Below, in pieces: positions 7,984-17,099 of a stretch of 64,000 bases of DNA. A program made the position numbers and the translations under genes. Positions within the stretch are counted from its first letter, which is position 1. Each line of letters opens with the position of its first letter. The notes beneath the pieces are model-generated. The model searched no databases. It saw only the letters and a list, made by a program, of their open reading frames with translations, and was not told the DNA's origin. Origin of the DNA: JAFGHJ01 sp964525555 (GTDB taxonomy: Bacteria; Hydrothermota; UBA3072); contig CAZGHN010000006.1 in assembly GCA_964525555.1 (NCBI GenBank), positions 1-64,000 of the forward strand, given 5' to 3'.

Positions 7984-9687
7984 TCAACTTTTCTTGACGG
8001 TTATTATTATTCCTTCTACAATTATCCAAATATTCAGGAACAGGATTGTCAAATTTAAAACCAAGAGTATAGGATTACGAGTACCAATAAAGTCAATCTG
8101 GTTTATCACAAGAGCCCAGGTTGTTATAAATGCCATAAATATACAAGGAATACCGGAGATTAAAAATTTCATACCACCTTTCCTTTTTAGCCAGATGGTT
8201 ATTAGTAATAAAGCCAGTGCCGCGAGAGTCTGATTTGTTGCTCCAAACATGGGCCAGAGCTTTAAAGCTCCGCTTCCGCTTGCGCCTGTCGCAAAAGCCA
8301 AAAGTCCAGCTGTTATTACAGCAACGGCTGTTGCAAATTTCCTATCCTGAAATATTTTAACTTCTCCGAATAATTCAGATAAAACATACCTCTGAATTCT
8401 GGTTGCCGTATCAAGAGTTGTACCGGCAAAAGATACGACGAATACCCCCATAATGACGAGCGCGACACTCTTAGGAATTCCTATTGAATTTATAATATTA
8501 GCCGCACCGATCACAAAAGCGGAGATCTTTGAACCGAGACCCTGTGCTGCTGACCAGGAAGAATAATGGGCTGTCCATGCGGGTATTCCGCTTAAGATAT
8601 TTCCTTCTCCGGTCCGATACGCAATCCCAATACCTGCAGCGACTGCAACAATAACGAGAACGGCAAGCACCCCTTCCATCACCATTGCCCCGTAACCAAT
8701 TACCTGACTGTCTGTTTCTTTTCTGATTTGTTTAGCTGAGGTCCCTGAGGAAACGAGTGAATGAAATCCCGATACGGCTCCGCAGGCGATAGTTATAAAT
8801 ATAAAAGGTATCAGGGGAGGAGCTCCCGAGGGATTGAAATTAATTGCAGGAGCGACTATATGAAAATCCGTACTCCCGATTGCAGATGTGAAAACTCCTA
8901 CAAAAAGTAAGAAAAGAGCGACAAAAAGTTGATGCGAATTTATGTAATCTCTGGGTTGAAGCAAGGTAGTAACCGGTAACATAGAAGCTATGTACGCGTA
9001 AATCAGCAAAATTATAGTCCAGACACCCGTTGCCGGAATATTAGCAATTCCCGGCAGAGTAAGTGGAATAAAACTACCTATTATTATCGTCGAATACATA
9101 AGAACCACTGCTATAATAGAAAATAAAGCCAGATTCCCATTCTTTTTGTAAACCATCCAGCCCAACCAAACAGCTATAGGTATTTGAAACCACATAGGGA
9201 AAACAGACTCCGGAAACATGTCAAAAATTACAGCCATAACGAGGCCAAAGACGGCTATAACTATAAGGAGTTCAAGAAAAACAATCGAGAAAAATGCTCT
9301 TTGGGCTCTTTTGTTTATATACTTACCAGTTATTTCCGAAATCGATTTACCCTGATTTCTTAAGGAAAGAACAAGAGAACCAAAGTCATGAACGGCACCG
9401 ATTACGAGAGTGCCTACGACAATCCATATTATTGCCGGAACCCATCCCCAAATTATTCCGATTGCAGGTCCCACAATCGGACCTGTGCCTGCAATGGAAG
9501 TAAAGTGATGCCCGAATATAATTTCTTTACGTGTAGGAACATAATCGATGCCATCCTCAAATTCATGAGCTGGAGTTATGTTTTCATCACGTAATTGGTA
9601 TATCTTCTTGGAAATAAAATTGCCATAAAATTTGTAAACAAGAAAAAACAAGAAAAGGCAGACAATCATTAATAAGACAACATCCAT
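7984..9687 (-). CDS. cstA: CstA-family carbon-starvation/peptide or pyruvate transporter
   Basis: 567 residues with many membrane segments. CstA signatures include YVPTRKEIIFGHHFTSIAGTGPIVGPA near residue 50 (given here in parts: GHHFTSIAGTGP, GPAIGIIWGW), VHDFGSLVLSLRNQGKS and GFHSLVSSGTSAKQI. The length matches the shorter CstA/YjiY-like members. In E. coli such proteins import peptides or pyruvate during starvation. The start is supported by AAAGGAGG 5 bp upstream. It heads the cstA-small protein-ATPase operon. A weak TTGATA-16-TAAAAT element lies at 9745-9772 (minus) inside repeat DNA. Confidence 0.9.
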   Translation of the reverse strand: MDVVLLMIVCLFLFFLVYKFYGNFISKKIYQLRDENITPAHEFEDGIDYVPTRKEIIFGHHFTSIAGTGPIVGPAIGIIWGWVPAIIWIVVGTLVIGAVHDFGSLVLSLRNQGKSISEITGKYINKRAQRAFFSIVFLELLIVIAVFGLVMAVIFDMFPESVFPMWFQIPIAVWLGWMVYKKNGNLALFSIIAVVLMYSTIIIGSFIPLTLPGIANIPATGVWTIILLIYAYIASMLPVTTLLQPRDYINSHQLFVALFLLFVGVFTSAIGSTDFHIVAPAINFNPSGAPPLIPFIFITIACGAVSGFHSLVSSGTSAKQIRKETDSQVIGYGAMVMEGVLAVLVIVAVAAGIGIAYRTGEGNILSGIPAWTAHYSSWSAAQGLGSKISAFVIGAANIINSIGIPKSVALVIMGVFVVSFAGTTLDTATRIQRYVLSELFGEVKIFQDRKFATAVAVITAGLLAFATGASGSGALKLWPMFGATNQTLAALALLLITIWLKRKGGMKFLISGIPCIFMAFITTWALVINQIDFIGTRNPILLVLNLTILFLNIWIIVEGIIITVKKS

Positions 9688-9762
9688 TAAGACCTCCTTT
9701 TGTTATATATTTAATTCACTAATATAAATTTTCCGAACCATTAAATTTTACTCATTGGAATT

Positions 9763-9907
9763 TAAATATCAAAAATCAAAAAGCAAAATGTAAATTCTTC
9801 GAATCCGAGTAAAATAGAGAAATAGCAAAATAGTAAAATAGTTATCCCATTTCCCAGTTTACCCATTTTTCAATTTTCCTAATTTGTTATATGTGTCCTC
9901 TGTGGTT
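9763..9907. repeat. Long intergenic direct repeat, copy 1
   Basis: Shares about 130 bp, with small indels, with 14580-14708. The order of blocks is the same in both: AAATATCAAAAATCAAAAAGC, ATTCTTCGAATCCGAGT, AAAATAGAGAAATAGC, TAGTTATCCC, CCTAATTTGTT and CTCTGTGGT. The two copies are in direct orientation and flank polA plus the two flippase-like genes. Confidence 0.75.
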
Positions 9908-9915
9908 CATATCTT

Positions 9916-12396
9916 TCAGTGTGCTTCATTCCAGTTTTTACCGAAATGATAATCTACTTTTAAAGGTATATTAACCGATTTGCCTGCGTTTTCCATAGCG
10001 GGTATAATTAAACCTAACGCTTCTTCTTTTTCGACTAATGGTACTTCGAAAAGAAGTTCGTCGTGAATTTGAAGAATCATTTTTGTTTTTACCATCTTAT
10101 TTTTTAATTCTTTATCAATCAAAATCATGGCTTTTTTTATTATATCAGCTGCGGTGCCCTGTATTGGCGTATTTATTGCTATCCTCTTACCGTATTCCAT
10201 TTCTCTCTGGCTTTTTAATTCCGGTATCAGTCTTTTTCTTCCAAATACCGTTTTTACAAAGCCTGAACTGATTGCATTTTCGATAGTCTCCTTTTGCCAT
10301 GTTTCAACCCCTGGATGGTTGGTATAATATTTCGTAATTATATCACTAGCTTCTGTAGTTCCTATTTCAAGTTGTTTTGAAAGACCGAATGGACTTATTC
10401 CGTAGATAATTCCGAAATTAACCGTTTTTGCTTTTCTTCTCATTTCTTCGTTAACATCTTCTACTTTAACTCCGAAGATTCTACAAGCAGTCTGCAGATG
10501 TATATCGAGATTGTTTTCAAAATCATTTATTAACTTTTGATCTTTAGAAATATATGCCAGTATTCGTAACTCTATTTGGGAATAATCACAGGATAATATT
10601 TCATGGTACTGTGGCGCAATAATTGATTCTCTGATTTTTCTTCCTTTTTCTGTTCTTATAGGAAGTGTTTGAAGGTTTGGAGAAGTGGTTGTTAGCCTTC
10701 CGGTTGCTGCAACCGATTGTTGAAATTCATTATGTACTCTGCCGCTTGTTTCATCTATACAATTTATTAGCGGGATTACATATGCGGTTAAGAGCTTATC
10801 TAATTCCCTGAAATTTATTAATTCAGGCATTATAGGATGTTTTTTTGAAAGTGCTTTGAGTACTTCAAAATCTGTGGAAAAGCCGGTTTTTGTCTTTTTA
10901 ACCGGAGGTAAAGCTAGTTTAGTAAATAAAACTTCACTCAATTGTTTTGGGGACCTTAAGTTGAACCTATCGCCCGCAATTCTATATATAATTTCCTCAA
11001 GTTTGTTAATTTCTTTTTCTATTGAATCCTTTAACTCGACTAACAGGTCTTTGTTCATTAGTAATCCATGTTGTTCCATTTCATATAATACTGGAATCAG
11101 AGGTTCTTCTATTTCATTATAAACTGACAAAAGTCCATTCTTTTTTAGATCATCGAGTAATTTTTCGTAAGCTTTTCTCATAAAAACGGAACATGATGCT
11201 TCTTCTTTATATGACGTACCCTGCTCCAAAAGAATTCGCGGGAGAGAATGATTTCTTCTGTTTGGGTAAAGCAAATAATGAATGATAGAAAGGTCGAAGA
11301 TTTTATTTTTTGGGTAAAAACCAATTAGGTGGGCAAATTTTTTTGCGTCTTCCAGAATAAGAGGATTATTTTGAAGGTCATTAAGACGCATCCTGAGCTT
11401 ACTCTTTTCTGTTTCTTCGATAGTATCTCCGACAGAAATATAAAATTTATCTTCATTATAATGGATACATATCGATTGCCCTTGTTTTATTTCAATCGAA
11501 TCGACTGTTTTAAATTCCCCTTGTTGTTCTTCTTTGTTGAGCCAATCTTCTATGAGTGAATAAAACTCAAAATGCTTAAGTAAATTTTTTAAATTTTCAG
11601 AATCTATCCCTTTGTATTCAATCTCGTTCAGTCCTTCGGAGATAGGCGCATCTTTTTCGAGTCGGGTCAGTTCTTTCCATTGTTTTGCCTCTTCTTCTTT
11701 ACCGATAAGCTTATTTTTTAGAGTTGTATTTTTAATATTTTCTATATTTGAAAAGATTCCTTCCAGAGAATCGAATTTGTTTAGTAGTTTTGCAGCCGTT
11801 TTCTTTCCGATTCCTTTTATTCCGGGTATATTATCAGATGGGTCTCCCGAAAGAGCGAGAAAATCGTTTATCTTTTCCGGGGGGATTCCGAATTTTTCCT
11901 CAACATTGCTTCTATCGTACAATTCTACTCCGGATTTGTGCATATTTAGAATTTTCACATCCTCAGAAACAAGTTGCATTAAATCTTTATCCAGAGTAAA
12001 TATTACCGTCTCAATATTCCCTTCTTCCGCTTTTTTTACAAGAGTGGCGATTACGTCGTCTGCTTCATATCCCTCAAGGCTCATTACCGAAAACCCCGTT
12101 GCTTCACATAATTTATTTATATGCGGAAGTTGCGTTACTAAATCTTCGGGAGTTTTCTCTCTTTTTGCTTTATAATCTGCGAAATTTTCTTCTCTGAAAG
12201 TAGGTCCGGGAAGATCAAAGCAGACTGCGGCATAGTCAGGTTTTAGTTCTTCTAAGAGTTTTTTTATGCTTCTGGCAAAACCATAAATCGCTGAAGTCGG
12301 TTCACCTTTGGATGTTTTTAAAGGATTTTTAACAAAAGCATAATATGAGCGGTACGCAAGAGATGAACCATCAATTAAAACCATCAATTTTTTCAT
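9916..12396 (-). CDS. polA: DNA polymerase I
   Basis: 826 residues. Residues 1-290 are the 5'-3' flap exonuclease (LIDGSSLAYRSYYAF, EGYEADDVIATL, LSGDPSDNIPGIKGIGKKTA). Residues ~300-420 are the proofreading fold, but the DxE metal site is missing (the strand reads SICIHYNEDKFYIS), so 3'-5' exonuclease should be inactive, as in Taq polymerase. The polymerase has motif A (DYSQIELRILAY, D604), motif B (RRKAKTVNFGIIYG) and motif C (QIHDELLFEV, D779). Its promoter abuts the ATG, predicting a leaderless mRNA. It is involved in Okazaki-fragment processing and repair. Confidence 0.95.
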   Translation of the reverse strand: MKKLMVLIDGSSLAYRSYYAFVKNPLKTSKGEPTSAIYGFARSIKKLLEELKPDYAAVCFDLPGPTFREENFADYKAKREKTPEDLVTQLPHINKLCEATGFSVMSLEGYEADDVIATLVKKAEEGNIETVIFTLDKDLMQLVSEDVKILNMHKSGVELYDRSNVEEKFGIPPEKINDFLALSGDPSDNIPGIKGIGKKTAAKLLNKFDSLEGIFSNIENIKNTTLKNKLIGKEEEAKQWKELTRLEKDAPISEGLNEIEYKGIDSENLKNLLKHFEFYSLIEDWLNKEEQQGEFKTVDSIEIKQGQSICIHYNEDKFYISVGDTIEETEKSKLRMRLNDLQNNPLILEDAKKFAHLIGFYPKNKIFDLSIIHYLLYPNRRNHSLPRILLEQGTSYKEEASCSVFMRKAYEKLLDDLKKNGLLSVYNEIEEPLIPVLYEMEQHGLLMNKDLLVELKDSIEKEINKLEEIIYRIAGDRFNLRSPKQLSEVLFTKLALPPVKKTKTGFSTDFEVLKALSKKHPIMPELINFRELDKLLTAYVIPLINCIDETSGRVHNEFQQSVAATGRLTTTSPNLQTLPIRTEKGRKIRESIIAPQYHEILSCDYSQIELRILAYISKDQKLINDFENNLDIHLQTACRIFGVKVEDVNEEMRRKAKTVNFGIIYGISPFGLSKQLEIGTTEASDIITKYYTNHPGVETWQKETIENAISSGFVKTVFGRKRLIPELKSQREMEYGKRIAINTPIQGTAADIIKKAMILIDKELKNKMVKTKMILQIHDELLFEVPLVEKEEALGLIIPAMENAGKSVNIPLKVDYHFGKNWNEAH

Positions 12397-12402
12397 AACC
12401 TT

Positions 12403-12430
12403 AATATAAAAGAGATTTAACCTAAGTCAA
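12403..12430 (-). promoter_or_regulatory. Promoter of polA, predicted leaderless start
   Basis: On the minus strand: TTGACT (12425-12430), 16-bp spacer, TATATT (12403-12408). Only 6 bp separate the -10 box from the polA ATG (A at 12396), leaving no room for a leader. Confidence 0.65.
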
Positions 12431-12563
12431 GTTTGTATACGCAATTAGCTTTTCGCTATTCGCCTTTCGCATTTAAGCCAACCGTATAGTATCACCAGTT
12501 TTTTTGAGGTGGGAGTGGATTCTAACTGCTAACTTCTAACTCCTAACTCCTCGATGTTTTTAT

Positions 12564-13520
12564 TTATCTCCATCTTTCCCGTATAAACTCTGTGATAGCG
12601 AGTACTCCTACGATTATTCCAAAATAACCGGTAAAGAATCTCCACGACATAACATAAACACCTAAGACGGATTTTGGCATTAAGTGTTTGAAAACCGCTA
12701 AAGCTCCTCCTTCCGCAAGACCTGTTGCTCCGGGTGTTGGCATAAAATTCACGGCGTATGTTAATATAATTTGCAGAATCATCGCTTCAAAGAAAGGAGC
12801 CTCGATACCAAGACCTCTTATTAGAAGGGGTGCAGTCAGAAAATAAAAGGTTAAGGAAAGAAAAGTAGTTATGTATGCTTTTAAGAAAGCCGGTTTCCTT
12901 TTCATGTATTCATTGGTAAAGACTTCTCTGAACATTAAAATCCCTTTCGCCTTACGCCTAAATACCTTCTTTAATAAGGATGTTTGAGTTAATAAGACGA
13001 AGAAAATTATTGCAATTATTCCGTAGAATATTACCAGATATTTTAAAATAGCGCTCATTATTCCTGAAGTAAGGTATTGTCTATAGTACCATATGGGAAT
13101 AAGAAGCAGTGGTAAGACCATTGCAGAAAGAAGACCTCGTGTGAAAATCGCCGCACTTCCTTCCGGAATTAATATCTTTTCTCTTTTACATACGTAAAGC
13201 TGAAAGGGTATTCCTCCGATCTGCATAGGTGTAATTGCGCCGAGAGGTAAACCTCCCATCGTAAAGTGAAATGCTCCCATCCAGGATAGTTTCTTCCCCA
13301 GGGCTTCAATAATATATCGGAGTCTCCATATGTCAAAGAAGAAGCGGAGAGATGTGGATAAGAAAGTTAAGGCTAAGAACAAAGGCGATATTTTTTTTAA
13401 TTGTTCTATTGTGTCTTCGCTAATTGTAAAAAATAATATGACCGCGGCAGTAGCTAGAGACAGAAAGAGAAACAATCTTATTCCTTTTAAAATTCTTTCT
13501 TTAGTAAGTTCATTCTCCAT
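12564..13520 (-). CDS. Flippase-like integral membrane protein (LPG-synthase TM region/UPF0104), copy 2
   Basis: 318 residues, about eight membrane segments. The family motif is YAVNFMPTPGATGLAEGGAL near residue 245; GAITPMQIGGIPFQLYV near residue 95 is the second conserved loop. These domains occur in lysyl-phosphatidylglycerol synthases, glycolipid enzymes and AglD-like proteins, and stand-alone members are uncharacterised. The start overlaps the end of the neighbouring paralogue by 11 bp, so this is a tandem duplication translated as a pair. Lipid or polyprenol-phosphate handling is inference. Confidence 0.8.
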   Translation of the reverse strand: MENELTKERILKGIRLFLFLSLATAAVILFFTISEDTIEQLKKISPLFLALTFLSTSLRFFFDIWRLRYIIEALGKKLSWMGAFHFTMGGLPLGAITPMQIGGIPFQLYVCKREKILIPEGSAAIFTRGLLSAMVLPLLLIPIWYYRQYLTSGIMSAILKYLVIFYGIIAIIFFVLLTQTSLLKKVFRRKAKGILMFREVFTNEYMKRKPAFLKAYITTFLSLTFYFLTAPLLIRGLGIEAPFFEAMILQIILTYAVNFMPTPGATGLAEGGALAVFKHLMPKSVLGVYVMSWRFFTGYFGIIVGVLAITEFIRERWR

Positions 13521-14571
13521 CGATTTCCATACCTCCTAATTTTAAAACATCCAAAGTTATAATTCCGCCAACAAGAGCAGTCAGATGAAAGGTAAAAAAC
13601 CTCCATAATATAGTGAAAACACCGAGCAGGCCTTTCCCTACGATTCCTAAAAACATAATTGCAAATACTCCCTCTGATACACCGGTTGCGCCAGGTGTCG
13701 GAGAGAAGAACGTAAATAATATAACAACCAGCTGAAGGAAAGCAATTCTTATGAAAGATACGTTTATACCGACCCCTTTGAGCAGTAAAGGAGCGATAAA
13801 GAAATAGGGAATATAAGTTATAAAAGTAAGAAGAAAACTTGCTACCGAGTGCCATTTCTTTTCTCTTACGAAACGCCAGAATCCGTCTTTCATTTCTTCT
13901 ATTTCTTTAAACATTCTATCTATTAAATCTGTCGCTTTTCTTTTTCTCCTTCCCAACAATAGGGTAAATTTATATAAGAAGCTTTTAATAATATTTGGTT
14001 TTATTAAAGCAAATGATATGATAAATACTATAATCGGATAAACGATAAGGCTGTATTTTGATAATATTCTAATGGAAGTTGCATTGTATTCTTTTGTAAG
14101 AATGGGGAACAGGAAAGGTAAGAGTATAAGCATCATTATAGAATAAAAAATAGCTCTAAGTAGAATAATAAGGGTTCCTTTCCCGTAGGATATACCATCT
14201 CTTTTTAGCAGATATAATTGTACCGGTAGTCCGCCTGTTTGGAAAGGAGTTACTGCTGCTAGAAAAGCACCGGTTAAGATAACTTCAATTGCTGTTCTCA
14301 TACTGCCCCATCTTCCTGTTGTACCCTGGCAAAAAAGAGTTATCCTGAAAGCATCGAGAAGTATATGAATTAGCCAGAAAATAAAAGCAAATAGAAGATA
14401 TTTAAGATCCATTTGCTCGAATGCGTATGAGATTTTGTGGATAAAATTAAAGCTAAAACGTTTTTGGGGGTCGGGATCCGAGAAAACAAGAAGAGCTATC
14501 ATTGTAAGAATAACAAGTATTAAAAATAATTTAAGCCCTCTTCTGATTTTGTTATTTAAAGTAGTCGCCAT
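13510..14571 (-). CDS. Flippase-like integral membrane protein (LPG-synthase TM region/UPF0104), copy 1
   Basis: 353 residues, multi-spanning. It carries the same paired motifs as its downstream paralogue: AAVTPFQTGGLPVQLYLLKR near residue 105 and FFSPTPGATGVSEGVFA near residue 295. It differs by a longer basic cytoplasmic loop (LLGRRKRKATDLIDRMFKEI). It is first in the two-gene overlapping pair. Upstream lies the direct-repeat copy 14580-14708; I do not see a consensus promoter, so transcription may come from the panC operon or from an unrecognised site. Confidence 0.8.
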   Translation of the reverse strand: MATTLNNKIRRGLKLFLILVILTMIALLVFSDPDPQKRFSFNFIHKISYAFEQMDLKYLLFAFIFWLIHILLDAFRITLFCQGTTGRWGSMRTAIEVILTGAFLAAVTPFQTGGLPVQLYLLKRDGISYGKGTLIILLRAIFYSIMMLILLPFLFPILTKEYNATSIRILSKYSLIVYPIIVFIISFALIKPNIIKSFLYKFTLLLGRRKRKATDLIDRMFKEIEEMKDGFWRFVREKKWHSVASFLLTFITYIPYFFIAPLLLKGVGINVSFIRIAFLQLVVILFTFFSPTPGATGVSEGVFAIMFLGIVGKGLLGVFTILWRFFTFHLTALVGGIITLDVLKLGGMEIDGE

Positions 14572-14579
14572 ATAATAAA

Positions 14580-14708
14580 TGAAATATTAAAAATTAAAAA
14601 GCAAAATGTAGATTCTTCGAATCCGAGTAAAATAGAGAAATAGCAAAATAGTAAAATAGTTATCCCGTTTTCCAATTTCCCTAATTTGTTCTCTGTGTTC
14701 TCTGTGGT
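14580..14708. repeat. Long intergenic direct repeat, copy 2
   Basis: Matches 9763-9907 block for block, including GATTCTTCGAATCCGAGT (hairpin at 14611-14623), AAATAGCAAAATAGT and TTCTCTGTGGT. After it the DNA continues as TTCTGACTTCTGGTTTCTGA-type words up to the panC stop. Confidence 0.75.
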
Positions 14709-14777
14709 GAAAAAAATGGGGTGGGAGGTGGGGATTCTGACTTCTGGTTTCTGAATTCCGAATTCTGAGTTCTGAGT

Positions 14778-15623
14778 TCATGGTTTTACCTCCATATTGT
14801 CGATAAGTCTTGCTTTTCCTACCCATACGGCAATTAAAATTCTTGTTGGCTTTTCTATTTTCTCGACTTTTTCCATGGTCTTAGGATTCACAAATTCTAT
14901 ATAATCTATTCGGGTGTTTTTTTCTGATCCGATCAATTTTGCCATTTCTTTTCTTAAAAAGACAACTTCAGTTCTGCCTTTTTTAATCAGGTTTTTTGCG
15001 GTAAGTAGTGATTCGTAGATAATCGTTGCTTCTTTTCTTTGTTCGGTGTTAAGATATGTATTTCTGGAGCTAATCGCAAGTCCGTCATTTTCTCTTATAA
15101 TAGGGGAAGAGATTATTTTTATCGGTAAATTTAAATCTTTGGTCATCCTTTTTATTATAATATACTGTTGGTAATCTTTTTCCCCGAAAACAGCCAAGTC
15201 AGGTTGTATTATGTTAAATAATTTCAAAACTACAGTAGTTACTCCCCGGAAGTGCCCCGGTCTGCTGCTTCCGCAGTATTCTTGTGAAAGGACGTTAACA
15301 TTGCAGGAAGTTTGGAATCTTTCCGGGTACATTTCGGCTGCTGTGGGTATGAAAACCGCATCGACCCCTTTTTCGCTGAGTAATTTTAGGTCTCTTTTTT
15401 CGTCTCTTGGATATTTTTTATAATCTTCCCCTTCTCCGAATTGTGTCGGGTTGACAAAAATCGTTACAATTGTTTTATCCGAGAGTTTTTTTGCTTTTTC
15501 TATAAGACTCAAATGCCCCTTGTGAAGAAAACCCATAGTGGGAACAAGTCCAATTTTAATGTCTTTGCATTTATTGTCTAAAGAATAATTTTGTTGTTCT
15601 TTTATTATTCTTATAATTTTCAT
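14778..15623 (-). CDS. panC: Pantothenate synthetase
   Basis: 281 residues, the normal length. PanC joins pantoate and beta-alanine with ATP to make pantothenate, the coenzyme A precursor. The sequence has the nucleotidyl-transferase signature VPTMGFLHKGHLSLIEKA (HxGH-like at residue ~34), TIFVNPTQFGEGEDY, VAVFGEKDYQQYIII-type loop (LAVFGEKDYQQ) and the KMSKS-like GLAISSRNTYL. The ATG overlaps the stop of the kinase upstream (4 bp), making it the last gene of folB-folK-dNK-panC. panB and panD are not in the window. Confidence 0.95.
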   Translation of the reverse strand: MKIIRIIKEQQNYSLDNKCKDIKIGLVPTMGFLHKGHLSLIEKAKKLSDKTIVTIFVNPTQFGEGEDYKKYPRDEKRDLKLLSEKGVDAVFIPTAAEMYPERFQTSCNVNVLSQEYCGSSRPGHFRGVTTVVLKLFNIIQPDLAVFGEKDYQQYIIIKRMTKDLNLPIKIISSPIIRENDGLAISSRNTYLNTEQRKEATIIYESLLTAKNLIKKGRTEVVFLRKEMAKLIGSEKNTRIDYIEFVNPKTMEKVEKIEKPTRILIAVWVGKARLIDNMEVKP

Positions 15624-16255
15624 TCGGCAATAGACAAGTAGGTGGTTCCACTCTTGATTGAAGCAATTTCTTTTTTAAGCAATTGAAGATGAGTGGGTTC
15701 GTTTAAAAAATCGAATTCGTTTGAATTCACTATTAGGACCGGGCTTTTCTGGAAGTGAAAAAAATATTCATTATATGAACGAATAAGAGTTTTTATGTAA
15801 TCTTCTTTTATTCTTCTTTCATATGCTCTACCTCTGTTTCTAATCCTTTCCATCAAGGTTTCAAGGTTTGCCTGGAGATATATCACCAGATTGGGCTTTA
15901 TAATGTCTTTGTCAAGAAGATTGTATATCTTTTCGTAGAGTAGTTTTTCTCTGTCGTCAAGGTTTATAAAAGCAAATATTTTATCTTTGTCGAATGTGTA
16001 ATCCGAAATCATTCTTTTTGTGAAAAGTTCTCTATTAGTTAAATTTCTTAGCTCGTTGTAACGTGAGAGTAGAAAGAAGATTTGAGTTGTGAAGGAGTAT
16101 CTTTCCGGATCTTCATAGAATTGGGGAAGAAAGGGATTTCCGTCTATATCTTCGAGTACCAGTTTTGTATTATACTCTCGGGAAAGAAATTTGGCCAGTG
16201 TTGTTTTTCCTACACCTATTATACCTTCTATTGCAATATATTCCCAGTTTTCCAT
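15620..16255 (-). CDS. Deoxynucleoside kinase family protein
   Basis: 211 residues. Walker A is at the N-terminus (EGIIGVGKTTLAKFL), followed by the family's NPFLPQFYEDPERYSF segment, which contacts the substrate, ISDYTFDKDKIFA (the DRS/DRY-like catalytic region) and the LID arginines RIRNRGRAYERR. It phosphorylates deoxynucleosides in the salvage pathway; which base it prefers cannot be read from sequence. It overlaps folK by 28 bp and panC by 4 bp. The position between folate and pantothenate genes is common for this kinase in several phyla. Confidence 0.85.
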   Translation of the reverse strand: MENWEYIAIEGIIGVGKTTLAKFLSREYNTKLVLEDIDGNPFLPQFYEDPERYSFTTQIFFLLSRYNELRNLTNRELFTKRMISDYTFDKDKIFAFINLDDREKLLYEKIYNLLDKDIIKPNLVIYLQANLETLMERIRNRGRAYERRIKEDYIKTLIRSYNEYFFHFQKSPVLIVNSNEFDFLNEPTHLQLLKKEIASIKSGTTYLSIAE

Positions 16256-16716
16256 ACTCTTTTTTTATCTGGACAATCTTCCAGGAGAGTTTTAATTTTT
16301 TTTCCAGTTAATGGTTCTGTTTCTTCTTTTGTTATTTCCGAAAGAGGCTTAAGGTAAAAATTGCGTGTAGGAAGGTATGGGTGAGGTATCGTAAGTGAAG
16401 GACTGATGAATATTAGTTGATCTGAGAGTAACAAATCGATATCTATTATTCTTGAATCCCATTTTTTATCTTTTTTTCTGCCCATTCGTCGTTCGATAGA
16501 TTGGAGTTCCTGGAAAAGATTATTAATATCCAATTCGGTTTCGACATAAACGCATGCATTTAAGAACTCAGGTATGCCGTTTCTGCCCCAAGGTTCTGTT
16601 TTGTATATGTGTGAGCCTGTTGTTTTTCCGAGTTTTGATATTTGTGTGAATGCTAATTTAATATTTGTTTCTCTTTTTCCGATATTTGACCCCAGTGACA
16701 GGTATGCGCCGATCAT
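16228..16716 (-). CDS. folK: 2-amino-4-hydroxy-6-hydroxymethyldihydropteridine pyrophosphokinase
   Basis: 162 residues. It transfers pyrophosphate from ATP to hydroxymethyl-dihydropterin in folate synthesis. All key motifs are present: SLGSNIGKRETNIKLA at the start, YKTEPWG, FLNACVYVETEL, and the magnesium-binding KKWDSRIIDIDLLL followed by LTIPHPYLPTRNFYLKPL. It begins 3 bp after the folB stop and its end overlaps the kinase gene, so expression is from the folB promoter. Confidence 0.95.
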   Translation of the reverse strand: MIGAYLSLGSNIGKRETNIKLAFTQISKLGKTTGSHIYKTEPWGRNGIPEFLNACVYVETELDINNLFQELQSIERRMGRKKDKKWDSRIIDIDLLLSDQLIFISPSLTIPHPYLPTRNFYLKPLSEITKEETEPLTGKKIKTLLEDCPDKKRVWKTGNILQ

Positions 16717-16719
16717 ATC

Positions 16720-17064
16720 TTATTCCTCTATTGTAACCCAGGAATTTCCTACTTCATTTTTGAAAGGAGGATTGCATTTTTTTACAGTAACTTTTACTTT
16801 CCCTGCTTTTTCAAGTCCTTTTATTTGTTTCCAAATTGAAAGTGCGGCTTTCTCGAGTGTGTAAAAATTTCCTTCTAAACCGGTCATTATGAGTGCGTAG
16901 ACAGTTTTGAAGTCAATTCCTTGGGACAGATCATCTTTTTCTGCTACAGCTTTAAAATCAGTTTCAATGGAGACGTCTATACAGATTTTTTGGGGTTTTT
17001 CTCTTTCTTTGCCGAAACCGCATACTTTTTCAACAATTACATCTGTAAGTCCTATGGTTTTCAT
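16720..17064 (-). CDS. folB: Dihydroneopterin aldolase
   Basis: 114 residues, the normal FolB length. It cleaves dihydroneopterin to hydroxymethyl-dihydropterin, one step before FolK. The sequence has the family's REKPQKICIDVSIE strand, a SQGIDFKTVYALI helix and the catalytic-region TLEKAALSIWKQI with KVTVKKCNPPF. The promoter's -10 box is 7 bp from the ATG and no Shine-Dalgarno exists, so the operon mRNA should be leaderless. Confidence 0.9.
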   Translation of the reverse strand: MKTIGLTDVIVEKVCGFGKEREKPQKICIDVSIETDFKAVAEKDDLSQGIDFKTVYALIMTGLEGNFYTLEKAALSIWKQIKGLEKAGKVKVTVKKCNPPFKNEVGNSWVTIEE

Positions 17065-17071
17065 ATATTCG

Positions 17072-17099
17072 ATTATAATTTATGATTAAATATTGTCAA
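17072..17099 (-). promoter_or_regulatory. folB operon promoter, predicted leaderless start
   Basis: Perfect consensus on the minus strand: TTGACA (17094-17099), 16-bp spacer, TATAAT (17072-17077). The folB ATG begins 7 bp downstream. Confidence 0.8.

Noticed and set aside
11612..12175. Long antisense frame within polA (187 codons)
   Set aside because: It is the shadow of the exonuclease domain; the codon pattern and conserved motifs belong to the minus strand.
13487..13855. 122-codon frame overlapping both flippase-like genes, as possible evidence of a frameshift
   Set aside because: Both flippase-like genes are complete in their own frames with intact paired motifs, so this is a shadow.
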